DNA of 64,000 bases from an uncultured Planctomycetaceae bacterium (GCA_903858815.1 CAIOKE010000133.1:186001-250000), one strand, 5' to 3'; positions 1 through 11,366 are shown, counted from the stretch's first letter. The notes: a model not told the origin generated them from the sequence alone. Made by a program: numbers and translations.

Positions 1-300
1 CAGCGAGGCAGGCAGATCTATACGGCCAGCAATGGACAACTCCTCGTCAATCGAGTCCTCAGGTATGAAAGCCTTACTGAAGAACTGGAGGCAGTGCGCC
101 TGCAACTCGGAATCCCCGAACCACTGCAACTTCCGTTGGCGAAAAGCGGACTGCGACCGCCGGGGGTGCATTATTCGCAATTACTGTCAGAACAGGACAG
201 ACAGACCATCGAGGCACTTTTTGAGACTGAACTGCAACTGTTTCAGTATCAGTGGCAAACGGTGGCGGCAGCAGACATGCCACAACCACCACCATCCTGA
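1..300 (+). CDS. Sulfotransferase-family protein, C-terminal fragment (5' end outside window)
   Basis: Frame 1 is open from base 1 to TGA at 298-300: QRGRQIYTASNGQLLVNRVLRYESLTEELEAVRLQLGIPEPLQLPLAKSGLRPPGVHYSQLLSEQDRQTIEALFETELQLFQYQW. The RYESL...LG...Y..L....F.Y pattern is typical of sulfotransferase C-termini. Confidence 0.6.
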   Translation, partial: QRGRQIYTASNGQLLVNRVLRYESLTEELEAVRLQLGIPEPLQLPLAKSGLRPPGVHYSQLLSEQDRQTIEALFETELQLFQYQWQTVAAADMPQPPPS

Positions 301-304
301 TGCA

Positions 305-1606
305 TCACTTACTGCCAATCGCATACAACGCCCTGTTCGAGCGCAGAATCAGTCGATTTGAATGGACAGCCGGAGTTGCATTGAAGTCTGTGTCGTCCCC
401 GGCAATCCGATTGACAGCAAGTACTGAAAAGGTTTCAGCTGCCGGAATCACCAGAGTTCCGTCACGACGGGTTGGCACATAGATTCGGCCACCAGCAGCG
501 ATCGGTGAAGCATATACCGGCCGACCGCCCGCTCGCAGATCAGGAATCCGCTCCCGATAAACCGTTGCACCGGTATCTGCTCGCAGACACCAGGCAATCC
601 CCTGGTCATCAGCCCAGTACAAGCGACCGTCAACATGCACCGGGGTCGCCACATATGAACTGGATCGACTCTGCCAGCGAATGTGCGTTCCCGTGATATC
701 GCCCTTGCCACCAGATCGCAGGCAGTAACTTCCCGACGAACGAAAGCCCCCAAAAACAAAGATGTCTGAACCCACCACCAAAGGACTTGGGCACACATTT
801 CCCGTCAACTGCGTTTCGGCAAACCAATTGAGCTTTCCTGTAGCTGCATTCAGCCCCCACACTTCTCCAGGTACCGCCAGAATCAACTCAGTTCGACCAT
901 CGTCATACTTCAGTTGCGCCGGTGTTCCATATGCCAGTTCAAGAGCCGTCGCCTCTGCCTTCCAGACAACTCGCCCGTCATCGCGATGCAGTGCCAACAC
1001 CGCCCTTCCCTCTTCAGCCGCATTAATAATCACAAAATCATCGAGCAGCGTCACACTGGCCGCCGAGCCCCATTGCCGATTTGAAGACTCGGAACCCACA
1101 CTCACCTCCCACAGTTTCCTGCCATCCATGTCGTAGGCAGAAACCCCTGATTTGCCGAAGAATGCATAGACCGCCCGACCGTCTGTGGCCGCAGAGTTGC
1201 TGGCATAACCGTGCTCAAGAAGATAACCCTGTGCCGGGTCCTCCCGCTCTGGGTCAGGTGCCTCTGCGGACCACAATACCTTCCCATTGATCGCATCAAC
1301 ACACACCAGACGACGCTCTGGGAATCTGCGATCACCCGCTGGAGCAGAACTGCAGGTGACAAAAATACGATCACCCCCAATGACCGGACTTGAAGACCCC
1401 TCACCCGGAAGATCCAGCTTCCACACCAGATTCTCAGACTCACTCCAGCGAGTCGGCAGGTCACTCACGGTACTCTGACCAGCACCATTCACGCCCCGAA
1501 ACCTGGCCCACTCCTGAGCCTTCACAGAGGTCGACGACAGAAAACTCAGACCGATCAGACTCAAAAATGTCACCAGATTCCAATCAGAACGTCTGCCTGC
1601 CCTCAT
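305..1606 (-). CDS. PQQ-binding-like beta-propeller repeat protein (secreted)
   Basis: ORF 305..1654; internal Met at 1606 gives a signal peptide (LVTFLSLIGLSFLSSTSVKAQ) followed by WARFRGVNGAG...LVWKLDLPGEGSSSPVI, typical of the planctomycete PQQ-like family. Confidence 0.85.
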   Translation of the reverse strand: MRAGRRSDWNLVTFLSLIGLSFLSSTSVKAQEWARFRGVNGAGQSTVSDLPTRWSESENLVWKLDLPGEGSSSPVIGGDRIFVTCSSAPAGDRRFPERRLVCVDAINGKVLWSAEAPDPEREDPAQGYLLEHGYASNSAATDGRAVYAFFGKSGVSAYDMDGRKLWEVSVGSESSNRQWGSAASVTLLDDFVIINAAEEGRAVLALHRDDGRVVWKAEATALELAYGTPAQLKYDDGRTELILAVPGEVWGLNAATGKLNWFAETQLTGNVCPSPLVVGSDIFVFGGFRSSGSYCLRSGGKGDITGTHIRWQSRSSSYVATPVHVDGRLYWADDQGIAWCLRADTGATVYRERIPDLRAGGRPVYASPIAAGGRIYVPTRRDGTLVIPAAETFSVLAVNRIAGDDTDFNATPAVHSNRLILRSNRALYAIGSK

Positions 1607-1833
1607 CTGCCCCACTCCTCGCTTGCGTCGCTTTTGGAAGATTTCCGCACTCAATTATGCCCTGAGTCTACAGATGTCACCTTAATCTCCGATGAAGAAT
1701 TTCACGTGCTGGCAAATCCAGTTCCAATCGTCATCGCAATCGTTGCGGAGTTGCAACTCGAGCGATTTTCGTCGAGAACGTACGGTATTGCATGCAATCC
1801 AGATCATCACAGGCAACCCGGCTGGAGTAATCC

Positions 1834-4800
1834 GTGAAAATCATCAGCCTGACGACTCTGCTGCTGACCCTTGTGTTTCAGAACTGCTGTATGGCAGCAG
1901 ATGAAAACAGCCCTCTGCTGGCAGGCACTGCTACTGTCGATATTACTCCAGCAGAACCGATCAGACTGAATGGATTTGGTGGTCGCCGTCAGGAGTCGCA
2001 GGGGATCCGGCAACGACTGTTTGCCCGTGCTCTGGCCTGCGGCAGAACGGCCACCGATACTGTCATTATCCTGACCGTGGATACCCTCGGTATTCCTGAT
2101 GAGCTTTCTCAGCGAGTCTGGCAGAATGTCTCACAAAAAACGCAGATTCCTCGCGAGAATCTGGCAATCTGTGCGACGCATACCCACAGCGCCCCAATGA
2201 TTGTCGGATGCGCCAACACGCTCTTCGGAACACCCATACCCGCAGATCACTGGCAAAAAATCGTCGCCTACACAGCCTTCCTTGAACAGCAGCTTGTGGA
2301 TGCAGCGGTTTCCGCATTTCGCAATCGGCAACCAGCGGTCCTGTCGTGGGGTGTCGGAACAGTCGGTTTCGCTGAAAATCGCAGGACGCCACGTGGTCCC
2401 GTCGATCACCGACTGCCGTTGCTCGCCGTTCACTCACCCGACGGAACACTGCGGTCTGTACTCGTATCATACGCATGCCATTGTGTCACACTGAGTGATA
2501 ATCTCGTCAGCGGCGACTGGGCTGGCTATGCTGCCGAACATCTTCAGCGTCTTTACCCGTCCTGCCAGCCCATGATTGCCATAGGCTGCGGAGCAGATGC
2601 CAATCCTCGCGGCGGGGTGCTGGGTGATCGCGCTGATGTTGCCGACAGCCTCGGACTGGAACTCGCTCAAGCCGTACAGAAGACCGTGCAGGCTGGCCTC
2701 CAGACCATCGCTGCGGTTCCTCGCTCAACACTCGAACATATTTCGCTCAAGCTTGCTCCACTGCCGGATCGCAGTGAATGGGAACGTCGAGCCACAGCAG
2801 ATAATGCCGTTGGACACCATGCCCGCGTGCAGTTGCAGCGACTTGCTGCCGGTACACCACTGCCCACAGAAATCCCTGTACCCATTCAGACAATCCGCTT
2901 CGATGATCGAATGGCTATGGTGTTTTTGCCCGGTGAGGCAGTTGCTGATTATTCACTGCGATTACTTCGTGAATTGCCCACTCAATCACTTTGGATCGCG
3001 GCATATTCCAATGCCTGCCCGGGGTACGTCCCGTCTGAACGCGTCCTCCAGGAAGGAGGGTACGAGGGTGGTAGCGCAACTGTCTATTATGACATTCCCT
3101 GCCCATGGGCTCCGGGCCTCGAAGAACAGCTCATTTCTGCAGTCGGAAGACAATTGACTGGACCATCATTCAAGACTGCACGAAGTTCGCTTGATACGAC
3201 ACGCACCGGCGGAACTGCACCGCTTGAACCACAACAGGCCCTGCAGAGTCTGCAGACGGCTCCAGGCCTGATCGCCGAACTTGTCGCCGCCGAACCGCTC
3301 ATACAAAGTCCGGTTGCTGTCACATTCGGCCCCGATGGCTGCGTCTGGGTTGCTGAGATGCGCGATTATCCACAGGGAGGACCGGAAGCCGGTATCTCCG
3401 GAACAATTCGACGCCTGACTGACACAAATGGCGATGGTCAGCTGGACCACTCACAGGTGTTCCTCCATGGCCTGCCATTTCCAACCGGAGTCACAGTCTG
3501 GAGGGATGGCCTGCTGATCTGTGCGGCCCCGGATATCCTCTGGGCTAAAGACAATAACGGGGATGGCCACGCTGACGACGTGGTCAAGCTCTGGTCAGGG
3601 TTTGCCACCCACAATTATCAGGCCCGCGTCAACAGTCTTGAATATGGCCTCGATGGATGGCTGTACGGCAGCTGCGGATTATTCGGCGGCACAATTACCT
3701 GTCAGAAAACCGGAAAGGTTGTCGAGCTTGGACAACGAGACTTCCGCTGCAATCCCGATACGGGTGCACTGGAACCGGCGTCCGGGTCCACACAACAGGG
3801 ACGAGTCCGCAATGACTTTGGTGACTGGTTCGGTTGCGACAATACGGAACCACTGCTGCATTATCCCCTGCAGGATCACTATCTGCGCCGCAATCCACGA
3901 CTTGCCGCTGCACGCACCACAGTCAGTCTCCTTGCGGACCCCCAACCCGGCCGCCTTTATCCAATCTCCAGCCAGACGCTGTTTGCACTCTCCGGCCCCC
4001 CTGGACGCTCCACTGCCGCCTGTGGCCTGGGAATCTATCGAGACTTCCTGGAAGGAGACGCAGCCACCGGTTGTACGTTGACCTGTGAGCCCGTGAATAA
4101 CCTCGTCTACAGACAACTTCTTTCGCAGAAGGGATCCACATTCTCAAGTCGTCGCCCCGAGTCCGAACAGCAGCAGGAATTTCTGGCATCACGCGATCCA
4201 TGGTTTCGACCGGTCCAGGCTCGCACAGCACCCGACGGTGCTGTCTGGATCGTGGACATGTACAGGTTCGTGATCGAACATCCCATCTGGATTCCGCCGG
4301 CAACACTGGCGGAACTGGACACACGAGCAGGCGCTGATCGTGGACGAATTTACAGAATTCGTCCAAAAGCTGCGGAACTGCGCACCGTTCGGGATCTGAC
4401 AATGCTGCACGGTACTGAACTGGCGGCGGCTATGGGGTCACCAAATGGCACAGTGCGTGATCTTGTCCAGCAGTTGATCCTCTGGAATTCTGATCTGACC
4501 GCTGTCGCCTCGCTTGAGACACTGCTGCAGCACACGCTCCCTGCAGTTCGACTGCAGGCAGCATCCACACTTGCCTGCCTCAACAGACTCAGTGAAGAAG
4601 CAGCGATCCGCCTGCTGCAGGATCCTGATCAGCAGGTTCGGCGACATGCCATTCGTTTGTGTGAGCCATGGCTGCCCGATTCAACTGCTGCAGCCACAGC
4701 CATTACCGCACTCCGAAATGACCACGCGGAAGTGGTTCGCATGCAGTTGGCCTGTACCGCTGGACGGATGCCTCCTCAACAGGCTGGTGAAATCCTTGCC

Positions 4801-7305
4801 GATATCCTTGGCGATCCCGACAGCGATTCCTTCCTGCTGACTGCCGCTCAAAGTTCCCTGAACTCTGAGAACATTCTTCCGGTGCTGCACAGACTGCGTG
4901 GGAGTAACGCAGCAGCACCGCATCAATTGCTGCAACAGGCAATTGCCATCACGGCTGATGATTCTGCTCGAACACTTCTGCAGGATCTGCTGCAGACAGC
5001 CGACCTCGCTCCCAACACCTCAAATCTCACGGCAGCCACAGGCGCACTTCGTGGCTGGCTTCAGAGAAATCAGGCAATCGAACCCCGCCAGATCGAACCT
5101 TTACAGTCGCTTCTCAGAAACTGCGAACGGCTCTCGGTTGACGCACAAAACGAAAATGAAACTCGTATCGCAGCCACTCGTCTGCTCGGAGCCGCAGCCG
5201 GCGTGCAGATCGATTCCGAACCGGCTCTGCTGCGACTGCTTACACCACAGACTCCGCTCCCACTGCAGAAGGTGGCTGCCGAAGAACTTCTGCTCAGTCG
5301 CCAGCCTGATCTGGCACGCGAAATGCTCAGCGACTGGAACTCAAAATCCCCGGAGATTCGCGGTGTTCTGCTGACAGGCTTCCTGCAGCGTGAAGAATGG
5401 ATACAGACTGTGCTGCAGTCGCTGAAATCCAGACAATTGAATCCCGGAGAACTCAGTGTCCTTCAGAAACAGCAGCTGCTCAGCCACTCCACATCAGCAA
5501 TTCGTGAAATGGCATTGAGTGTGTTTGAAATACCGTCTGAGGACAGTCGTGCCCGAATGATCCAGAAATACTCATCTGAGATGCGGCAACCCGGTGATCC
5601 AGCTAACGGGCAGGACATATTCCGCAAACATTGCTCAGCATGCCACAAAATACGTGATCTTGGCAATGAGGTCGGTCCGGATATCACTGCGTGGGGCGCA
5701 CGCCCCGTTGAAGCACTACTGCAGGCAGTTCTGGATCCAAATCTCGCTGTTGATCCGCGCTATCAGGGGTATGCAATCCTGCTGACAGACGGTCGCAGCC
5801 TGAACGGACTCATCCGCGACGAAACAGACAACAGCCTGAGCCTGCTTGCTGCCGAAGGGCGAACCAGCCTGCTGCTGCGAACCGATATCGAACTTATTCG
5901 CAGCACAGCCAGATCACTGATGCCGGAAGGTCTTGAACAGAATCTCACTCCGGTTGACCTGAATCATCTGTACGCCTGGCTCAGAACTCTCCGAAACCCT
6001 CCCCGCACATTCGAGGGTAATCAGCCTCAGGTGATTGAGATCCCACAGTCCGGAAACGGCCTGCTCAGTGCTGCCACAGCGGAAATCTACGGCACCGAGA
6101 TTCTGTTCGAACGGCCATTTGAAAACATCGGCTACTGGCACGGCCCGGAAGACCATGTTCGCTGGCAACTACGCTCGTCCATGGCCCGGGAATTCACTGT
6201 CTGGGCTGAATGGGCCTGCCACCCCGACTCGGCCGAAAACCCGATCATCATCGAATCATCAGCCGGTAGACTGCGTGCTTCCGTGCAGTCCACCGGCGGC
6301 TGGGATCGCTACCAGCTGCAGCGTCTTGGCACTGTGCTGATTCCGGTCGGCGACAGTGACCTCATCGTCCGACCCGAATCTGACCCTCGAAATGCACTGG
6401 CCGACCTGCGTGCCATCCACCTTGTTGCAGATGATGGTGTCCCGCTGGCACGTGGCATGACTGCCAACACCGTACCACTGCCGGATACACCGGCCGGGCT
6501 GGCCGCATGGTTACTGAACGACAGCCTGCCACAGTCTGATCGCGAAGCTGCCATTGGTCCAATACTTCAAATCGCCCCACAGATCCTGCCGCTGCTCACT
6601 GCTGAGCTGCCGGATACCGCAGGATCGTCCGAGGAATACCGCAGGATTCCCTGGATCTGGCGGGTTGCAATCGCCACAGGAAAAAGTACTCAGGATGATC
6701 TCATCCTCAGTCTGCTTGAGAAATCACTGCCCGACCGAAATCACCGACTTGAACACTGGCAGGCAGTCGTTATTGGTGGAGGCCTCATCAACGGCATCAC
6801 CCTTGCTGGTCGCTGGCCACAGGACGTACTGACAGCTGCTCAACTTTCCGATCGCGGCTTGCTCGAACGCTGGAATATGGCCCTGCAGCTTGCCGATCAG
6901 ATGTTGCGTGACGAAGCCGTTCCAACAGGAACTCGCTACGATGCACTCCGAATGATTGCACTCCTGCCGGAACAACAGGCCATATCAGGAATCCAGCCAT
7001 GGCTGAATTCCGACGTCCATCCCGAACTGCAGATGGGCGCCGTCAGCGCGCTGGGCGATATTCAGAACCCCACCGCCACCACCGCACTGATCAATCACTA
7101 CCCCGGACTCACGCCCGAAAATCAGCAACTGGCTGTCAACGCCATGACTCGCAGCCACGCCCGCAGCCTGCAGCTGCTGGAAGCACTGAAAACCGGCACA
7201 CTGCCCCCTGAAGCAGGCCGGAATGAAGCCGTCAGGAAACTCCTCGACAGCGACAACCCAACCGTCAGAAAAGCTGCCGGAGAAATCCTTCTGCCCGAGC
7301 CGTAA
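1834..7305 (+). CDS. Fusion protein: neutral/alkaline ceramidase-like N-terminus + PVC-type dehydrogenase beta-propeller + HEAT-like repeats + c-type haem-binding domain
   Basis: 1823-aa ORF, GTG start with signal peptide; ceramidase-like GTATVDITPAEPIRLNGFGGR and THTHSAPM; propeller FGPDGCVWVAEMRDYPQGG; CSACHK haem motif at 5632-5646 followed by the conserved VGPDITAWGARPVEALLQAVLDPNLAVDPRYQGY block. Confidence 0.88.
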   Translation: MKIISLTTLLLTLVFQNCCMAADENSPLLAGTATVDITPAEPIRLNGFGGRRQESQGIRQRLFARALACGRTATDTVIILTVDTLGIPDELSQRVWQNVSQKTQIPRENLAICATHTHSAPMIVGCANTLFGTPIPADHWQKIVAYTAFLEQQLVDAAVSAFRNRQPAVLSWGVGTVGFAENRRTPRGPVDHRLPLLAVHSPDGTLRSVLVSYACHCVTLSDNLVSGDWAGYAAEHLQRLYPSCQPMIAIGCGADANPRGGVLGDRADVADSLGLELAQAVQKTVQAGLQTIAAVPRSTLEHISLKLAPLPDRSEWERRATADNAVGHHARVQLQRLAAGTPLPTEIPVPIQTIRFDDRMAMVFLPGEAVADYSLRLLRELPTQSLWIAAYSNACPGYVPSERVLQEGGYEGGSATVYYDIPCPWAPGLEEQLISAVGRQLTGPSFKTARSSLDTTRTGGTAPLEPQQALQSLQTAPGLIAELVAAEPLIQSPVAVTFGPDGCVWVAEMRDYPQGGPEAGISGTIRRLTDTNGDGQLDHSQVFLHGLPFPTGVTVWRDGLLICAAPDILWAKDNNGDGHADDVVKLWSGFATHNYQARVNSLEYGLDGWLYGSCGLFGGTITCQKTGKVVELGQRDFRCNPDTGALEPASGSTQQGRVRNDFGDWFGCDNTEPLLHYPLQDHYLRRNPRLAAARTTVSLLADPQPGRLYPISSQTLFALSGPPGRSTAACGLGIYRDFLEGDAATGCTLTCEPVNNLVYRQLLSQKGSTFSSRRPESEQQQEFLASRDPWFRPVQARTAPDGAVWIVDMYRFVIEHPIWIPPATLAELDTRAGADRGRIYRIRPKAAELRTVRDLTMLHGTELAAAMGSPNGTVRDLVQQLILWNSDLTAVASLETLLQHTLPAVRLQAASTLACLNRLSEEAAIRLLQDPDQQVRRHAIRLCEPWLPDSTAAATAITALRNDHAEVVRMQLACTAGRMPPQQAGEILADILGDPDSDSFLLTAAQSSLNSENILPVLHRLRGSNAAAPHQLLQQAIAITADDSARTLLQDLLQTADLAPNTSNLTAATGALRGWLQRNQAIEPRQIEPLQSLLRNCERLSVDAQNENETRIAATRLLGAAAGVQIDSEPALLRLLTPQTPLPLQKVAAEELLLSRQPDLAREMLSDWNSKSPEIRGVLLTGFLQREEWIQTVLQSLKSRQLNPGELSVLQKQQLLSHSTSAIREMALSVFEIPSEDSRARMIQKYSSEMRQPGDPANGQDIFRKHCSACHKIRDLGNEVGPDITAWGARPVEALLQAVLDPNLAVDPRYQGYAILLTDGRSLNGLIRDETDNSLSLLAAEGRTSLLLRTDIELIRSTARSLMPEGLEQNLTPVDLNHLYAWLRTLRNPPRTFEGNQPQVIEIPQSGNGLLSAATAEIYGTEILFERPFENIGYWHGPEDHVRWQLRSSMAREFTVWAEWACHPDSAENPIIIESSAGRLRASVQSTGGWDRYQLQRLGTVLIPVGDSDLIVRPESDPRNALADLRAIHLVADDGVPLARGMTANTVPLPDTPAGLAAWLLNDSLPQSDREAAIGPILQIAPQILPLLTAELPDTAGSSEEYRRIPWIWRVAIATGKSTQDDLILSLLEKSLPDRNHRLEHWQAVVIGGGLINGITLAGRWPQDVLTAAQLSDRGLLERWNMALQLADQMLRDEAVPTGTRYDALRMIALLPEQQAISGIQPWLNSDVHPELQMGAVSALGDIQNPTATTALINHYPGLTPENQQLAVNAMTRSHARSLQLLEALKTGTLPPEAGRNEAVRKLLDSDNPTVRKAAGEILLPEP

Positions 7306-7309
7306 AAAA

Positions 7310-7337
7310 TGACCGTCAGACATTCGCCTGACGGTCA
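7310..7337 (-). terminator. Intrinsic terminator-like hairpin between convergent genes
   Basis: Perfect 10-bp stem TGACCGTCAG / CTGACGGTCA with 8-nt loop; A-run at 7304-7309 becomes a T-run on the minus strand, suiting termination of rng. Confidence 0.65.
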
Positions 7338-7367
7338 ACAATCTTCACAACAGAAGTATTCTGAAGG

Positions 7368-8942
7368 TCAGCTCAGATTCACCTCGCGCCCTGCCGCATC
7401 TTCGGCACGAAACGTCATATGCTCGAATGACACATCTGACTTCGTCACAATTACTACCTCAACTTCATTTTCGTCCTCAATCCGGATGAGATCTTTGCGC
7501 TTGCGGTTGTTCAGGTAATTACCGACCCGATCGTGCACCTCAATCAGCATGCGAGTCACCTGATCGTGACCCGCAGCTGACATCACCAGTCGCATCACCT
7601 CAATCGAAAGACTTTCCGCAGTCTTCACCTGCCCCACACCGTTACACGATGGACAGTTTTCATAGACAGACCTGCGCAGCGATGGACGAATCCGCTGCCG
7701 CGTCATCTCGATCAGCCCAAATGGACTGATTCTCAGTACTCGAGTCCGAGCGCGATCACGCTCCACAGCCTCGCGCAGCGCCCGCTCGACACCCCGACGA
7801 TGACGTTCCTCACGCATGTCGATGAAGTCGTTAACGATCACACCGCCCAGGTCGCGCAGTCGAATCTGACGAGCAATCGCTTCGGCTGCTCGCAGGTTCA
7901 TCAGATATGCACTCTTTTCAGCGTCGTTGTCAGCCCGGAAACTGCCACTGTTCACGTCAATCGCCACCAGAGCTTCCGTCTGGTCAATGACCAGCGAACC
8001 ACCACCCTGAAGCGGCACATGGCGATCGTGAATTCGAGCAATCTCATTCTCGATGCCATACTTGTTGAACAAAGGCTCACTGCCCGAGTAGCGCTGAATC
8101 CGGTTCACATTCGACGGCATCACGATCTTCATGAACTCCCGAGCACGCTCGAAAGCCCCGTCTTCGTCAATCAGTACCGTGTCGATCTCATTCGTATAAA
8201 TATCCCGAATCGTACGAATAATCATGTCACTCTCTTCGTAGATGCCGGCCGGAGACGGCGTCTTCTTCAGACGAGTCACAATGGTTTCCCAGAGTCGCAG
8301 CAGATAACTGAGGTCACGCTTCAGATCCGACTCTTCCCGGTCAATTCCCGCCGTCCGAATAATAAAACCCAAACCCTCCGGAGGCTGGATCGACTTCATC
8401 GTCTGCCGCAGACGACGTCGAGTCTTCTCGTCATCAATCTTGCGGCTCACACCCACTCGCTGCAGGCCCGGCATCAGTACCAGATAGCGACCGGGAATTG
8501 AGATGTAGGTGGACAGTGTTGGCCCCTTGTTGCCAATCCCCTCCTTGATCACCTGTACCAATACTTCGCTGCCACGCTGGAAAATCTTCTGAATCGGCGG
8601 CTTATTCCGCGCATTGCGCTCGTTCAAATGCTTCGGCGGAGGACCCCCGCGGGACAACTCACGCTGCTCACGGTCATCCTCACCACCATCCTTCACAAGA
8701 TGACGGTAATACTGAAACTCCACGTCGCTCACGTGCAGGAAACCATTACGCCCTACACCAAAGTCCACAAACGCCGCCTGAATACTGGGCTCTATATTGA
8801 CCACCCGGCCCTTGTAGATGTTCCCGACGTAGTTCTCCGCACTGCTCCGCTCAACATACAACTCCTCCAGCACGCCGTCTTCCACAATGGCAATTCGGCT
8901 CTCCTCAGGCTGGAGCACATTAATCAGCATTTCCTTCTTCAT
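7368..8942 (-). CDS. rng: Ribonuclease E/G family protein
   Basis: MLINVLQPEESRIAIVEDGVLEELYVERSSAENYVGNIYKGRVVNIEPSIQAAFVDFG; VAIDVNSG; DLGGVIVNDFIDM; CPSCNGVGQV zinc-link motif. Confidence 0.95.
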   Translation of the reverse strand: MKKEMLINVLQPEESRIAIVEDGVLEELYVERSSAENYVGNIYKGRVVNIEPSIQAAFVDFGVGRNGFLHVSDVEFQYYRHLVKDGGEDDREQRELSRGGPPPKHLNERNARNKPPIQKIFQRGSEVLVQVIKEGIGNKGPTLSTYISIPGRYLVLMPGLQRVGVSRKIDDEKTRRRLRQTMKSIQPPEGLGFIIRTAGIDREESDLKRDLSYLLRLWETIVTRLKKTPSPAGIYEESDMIIRTIRDIYTNEIDTVLIDEDGAFERAREFMKIVMPSNVNRIQRYSGSEPLFNKYGIENEIARIHDRHVPLQGGGSLVIDQTEALVAIDVNSGSFRADNDAEKSAYLMNLRAAEAIARQIRLRDLGGVIVNDFIDMREERHRRGVERALREAVERDRARTRVLRISPFGLIEMTRQRIRPSLRRSVYENCPSCNGVGQVKTAESLSIEVMRLVMSAAGHDQVTRMLIEVHDRVGNYLNNRKRKDLIRIEDENEVEVVIVTKSDVSFEHMTFRAEDAAGREVNLS

Positions 8943-9202
8943 GATAGTCTTTCAGATCTGCGCAGAGACGTCCCGAAGCAAACCAGTGCCCCTGCCATGT
9001 CAACGCTACGCTTGCACATAGCGTCAGTGATTCACTCAGCACGGCCGACGAACGTCGCCAACCGCCGCATGTGCGTCACACACACCCAGAGATCCTGACA
9101 CCCCCGGCAGAGCGCCGGAAGCCATCAGAAGCTCAGCAGGTACTGCTGACGCCGTATTTCAAAAAACAGCAATACCCCCAAAGCTGACTTTGCAGTCAAT
9201 CC

Positions 9203-10963
9203 TCAGAAGTCACTGCCGCTTACAAGATCAGGACATAACCTCGACAATTCCCCCTGCAGATAATGCTCAACATCCCGCGCCAGATCCAGTTGACAGGCAT
9301 GCTGAGCAATCCGCTCTGCCTCGGAAATCGACAGACTTCTGACGATCTCCTTCAACAGCGGAATTGATTGTGGTGTGACGCTGAGACTGCGAAGGCCCAT
9401 ACCCAGAAGCAGCGGTACGAATCGTGGCTCAGAACTCATCTGACCACAGACCGTCACCGGTTTCCGATGCTTTTCCGCCGCCCGCATCACCATTCGTATC
9501 AGCCTCAGAATCGAAGGGTCGCCCGCCCGATAAAGACCGGCCACCGTTGGATCTGAACGATCACATGCCAGAGTGTATTGAATCAGGTCGTTTGTACCAA
9601 TCGAAAAGAAGTCCACTTCCCTCGCAAATTCCTCAGCAAGAATCACAGCCGAAGGCACCTCGACCATCATTCCGACCTGCAGGTTTCGCTGAAAAGGGAC
9701 CCCCTCCTCCTCAAGATCCTCCATCACATCCATCAGGATCATACGCGCCTGCCGATATTCCAGCAGCGAAGACACCAGAGGAAACATGATCCGGACATTA
9801 CCCCGGACCGATGCCCGCAGAATCGCCCGCAACTGACGCTTGAACATCGGGGCACTCTGCAGACTCAGCCGAATACTGCGCAATCCCAGCATGGGATTCG
9901 GAGATTCCTCAAACTGACTCTGCAACAACTGCGGAACTTTGTCCGCACCCAGATCCAGCGTGCGAATCACCACAGGCTTTTCCTGACAGGCATCCAGGAC
10001 CCGACAATAAGCCTCGTAATGATCCTGCTCTGAAGGTTCACGGTTCCCGCTCAGAAACAGAAATTCCGTACGGTACAGACCGATACCGTCAGCTCCGCGC
10101 TGCATGCACGGACCAACCTCCTCCGGAAACTCAATATTGCCACTCAGCTGTATTCGATGACCATCCTGAGTTTCTGCGGGAAGACAGTTGACCCGCACCT
10201 GACGCTCACGCACCAGATGTCGACGCGCCCGCGATCGCTCAACACGGCCCAGTGAATCCGAATCCGGATCCACCACGACCTGACCACGGTCACCGTCCAG
10301 AATAGCCGTCTCACCGCCGGAAACCTGAGCCAGACAGCGCCCCAATCCCACCACAGCAGGAATCTCAAGCGCACCCGCCAGGATCGCGGTGTGACTGGTG
10401 CGACCACCAACCTCTGTCGCAAATCCAAGGACAAAACGAGTATCCAGAGATGCTGTCTCACCCGGAGTCAAATCATGGGCCAGCAGGACCACCGGTGCAG
10501 ACAGGTTACGGAGCTCTTCCCGACTGGCCCCCAGCAACTTGCCCAGCAGACGCTTCTCCAGATCAAAAATGTCCAGAGCACGCTCAGACAGATACTGGTT
10601 GCCCATTTTCTGCAATTGACTGGCGTAACCACGCAGCACTCGACTGACAGCAAACTCGGGCGAACGACACTGATCACGAATCAGTGCCTCAACCTCGCGA
10701 ATCAGACGAGGATCACCAGCCATCTGCAGATGGGCCGAAAAAATGGCACCATACTGCTGACCAAGCTGTGATGAAACCAACTGCTCGTTTTCACGAATGT
10801 CAGCACAAACGTGATCCAGCGCCTCATGAAAACGCTGTAGCTCTGCATCCACTGCATCGCGCGTGAGATATACTCGAGGAATTCGAAAGTTCTCCGAACC
10901 CAGTACCAGAACCGGGCCGGTCTCTATGCCCGGAGAAACAGCGATGCCTGTGAAAACCTTCAT
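9203..10963 (-). CDS. ptsI: Phosphoenolpyruvate-protein phosphotransferase (PTS enzyme I)
   Basis: [21 protein letters not shown] phosphohistidine motif; [32 protein letters not shown]. Confidence 0.95.
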   Translation of the reverse strand: MKVFTGIAVSPGIETGPVLVLGSENFRIPRVYLTRDAVDAELQRFHEALDHVCADIRENEQLVSSQLGQQYGAIFSAHLQMAGDPRLIREVEALIRDQCRSPEFAVSRVLRGYASQLQKMGNQYLSERALDIFDLEKRLLGKLLGASREELRNLSAPVVLLAHDLTPGETASLDTRFVLGFATEVGGRTSHTAILAGALEIPAVVGLGRCLAQVSGGETAILDGDRGQVVVDPDSDSLGRVERSRARRHLVRERQVRVNCLPAETQDGHRIQLSGNIEFPEEVGPCMQRGADGIGLYRTEFLFLSGNREPSEQDHYEAYCRVLDACQEKPVVIRTLDLGADKVPQLLQSQFEESPNPMLGLRSIRLSLQSAPMFKRQLRAILRASVRGNVRIMFPLVSSLLEYRQARMILMDVMEDLEEEGVPFQRNLQVGMMVEVPSAVILAEEFAREVDFFSIGTNDLIQYTLACDRSDPTVAGLYRAGDPSILRLIRMVMRAAEKHRKPVTVCGQMSSEPRFVPLLLGMGLRSLSVTPQSIPLLKEIVRSLSISEAERIAQHACQLDLARDVEHYLQGELSRLCPDLVSGSDF

Positions 10964-11366
10964 AATCGAATTCTAGCCGGAATTTGAGGAAACGGAACAC
11001 TACCGCCCCCCCGAACACCACGATTCATGACCGGTCATCAGCCAAATTCGTCAAATCTGTCCACAAGTCGTCTCATCCCCCCACATCATCACTGCAGCAG
11101 ATGCCGTTTTGTACGGAAATGCCACCAACAAGGCATTTTCTGCTGCCAGAGCACCCTCGATCACACCACCAAACTTGAATCGTTTCAGATAATTCCAGCG
11201 ATTTTCCCGGCGAAATCCGCAGCCCTTGCGCAATCGGAATTTTTCATGAAGCCCCCCCTGCAGCCTGCCCGATAACACCACCAGAAATCAGCCAGACCCC
11301 GGGGGGGAATCAGGTGACTTCTGTCACCTGAACGGGTATGGCAACCAACGAAACAGGGGATCACGG

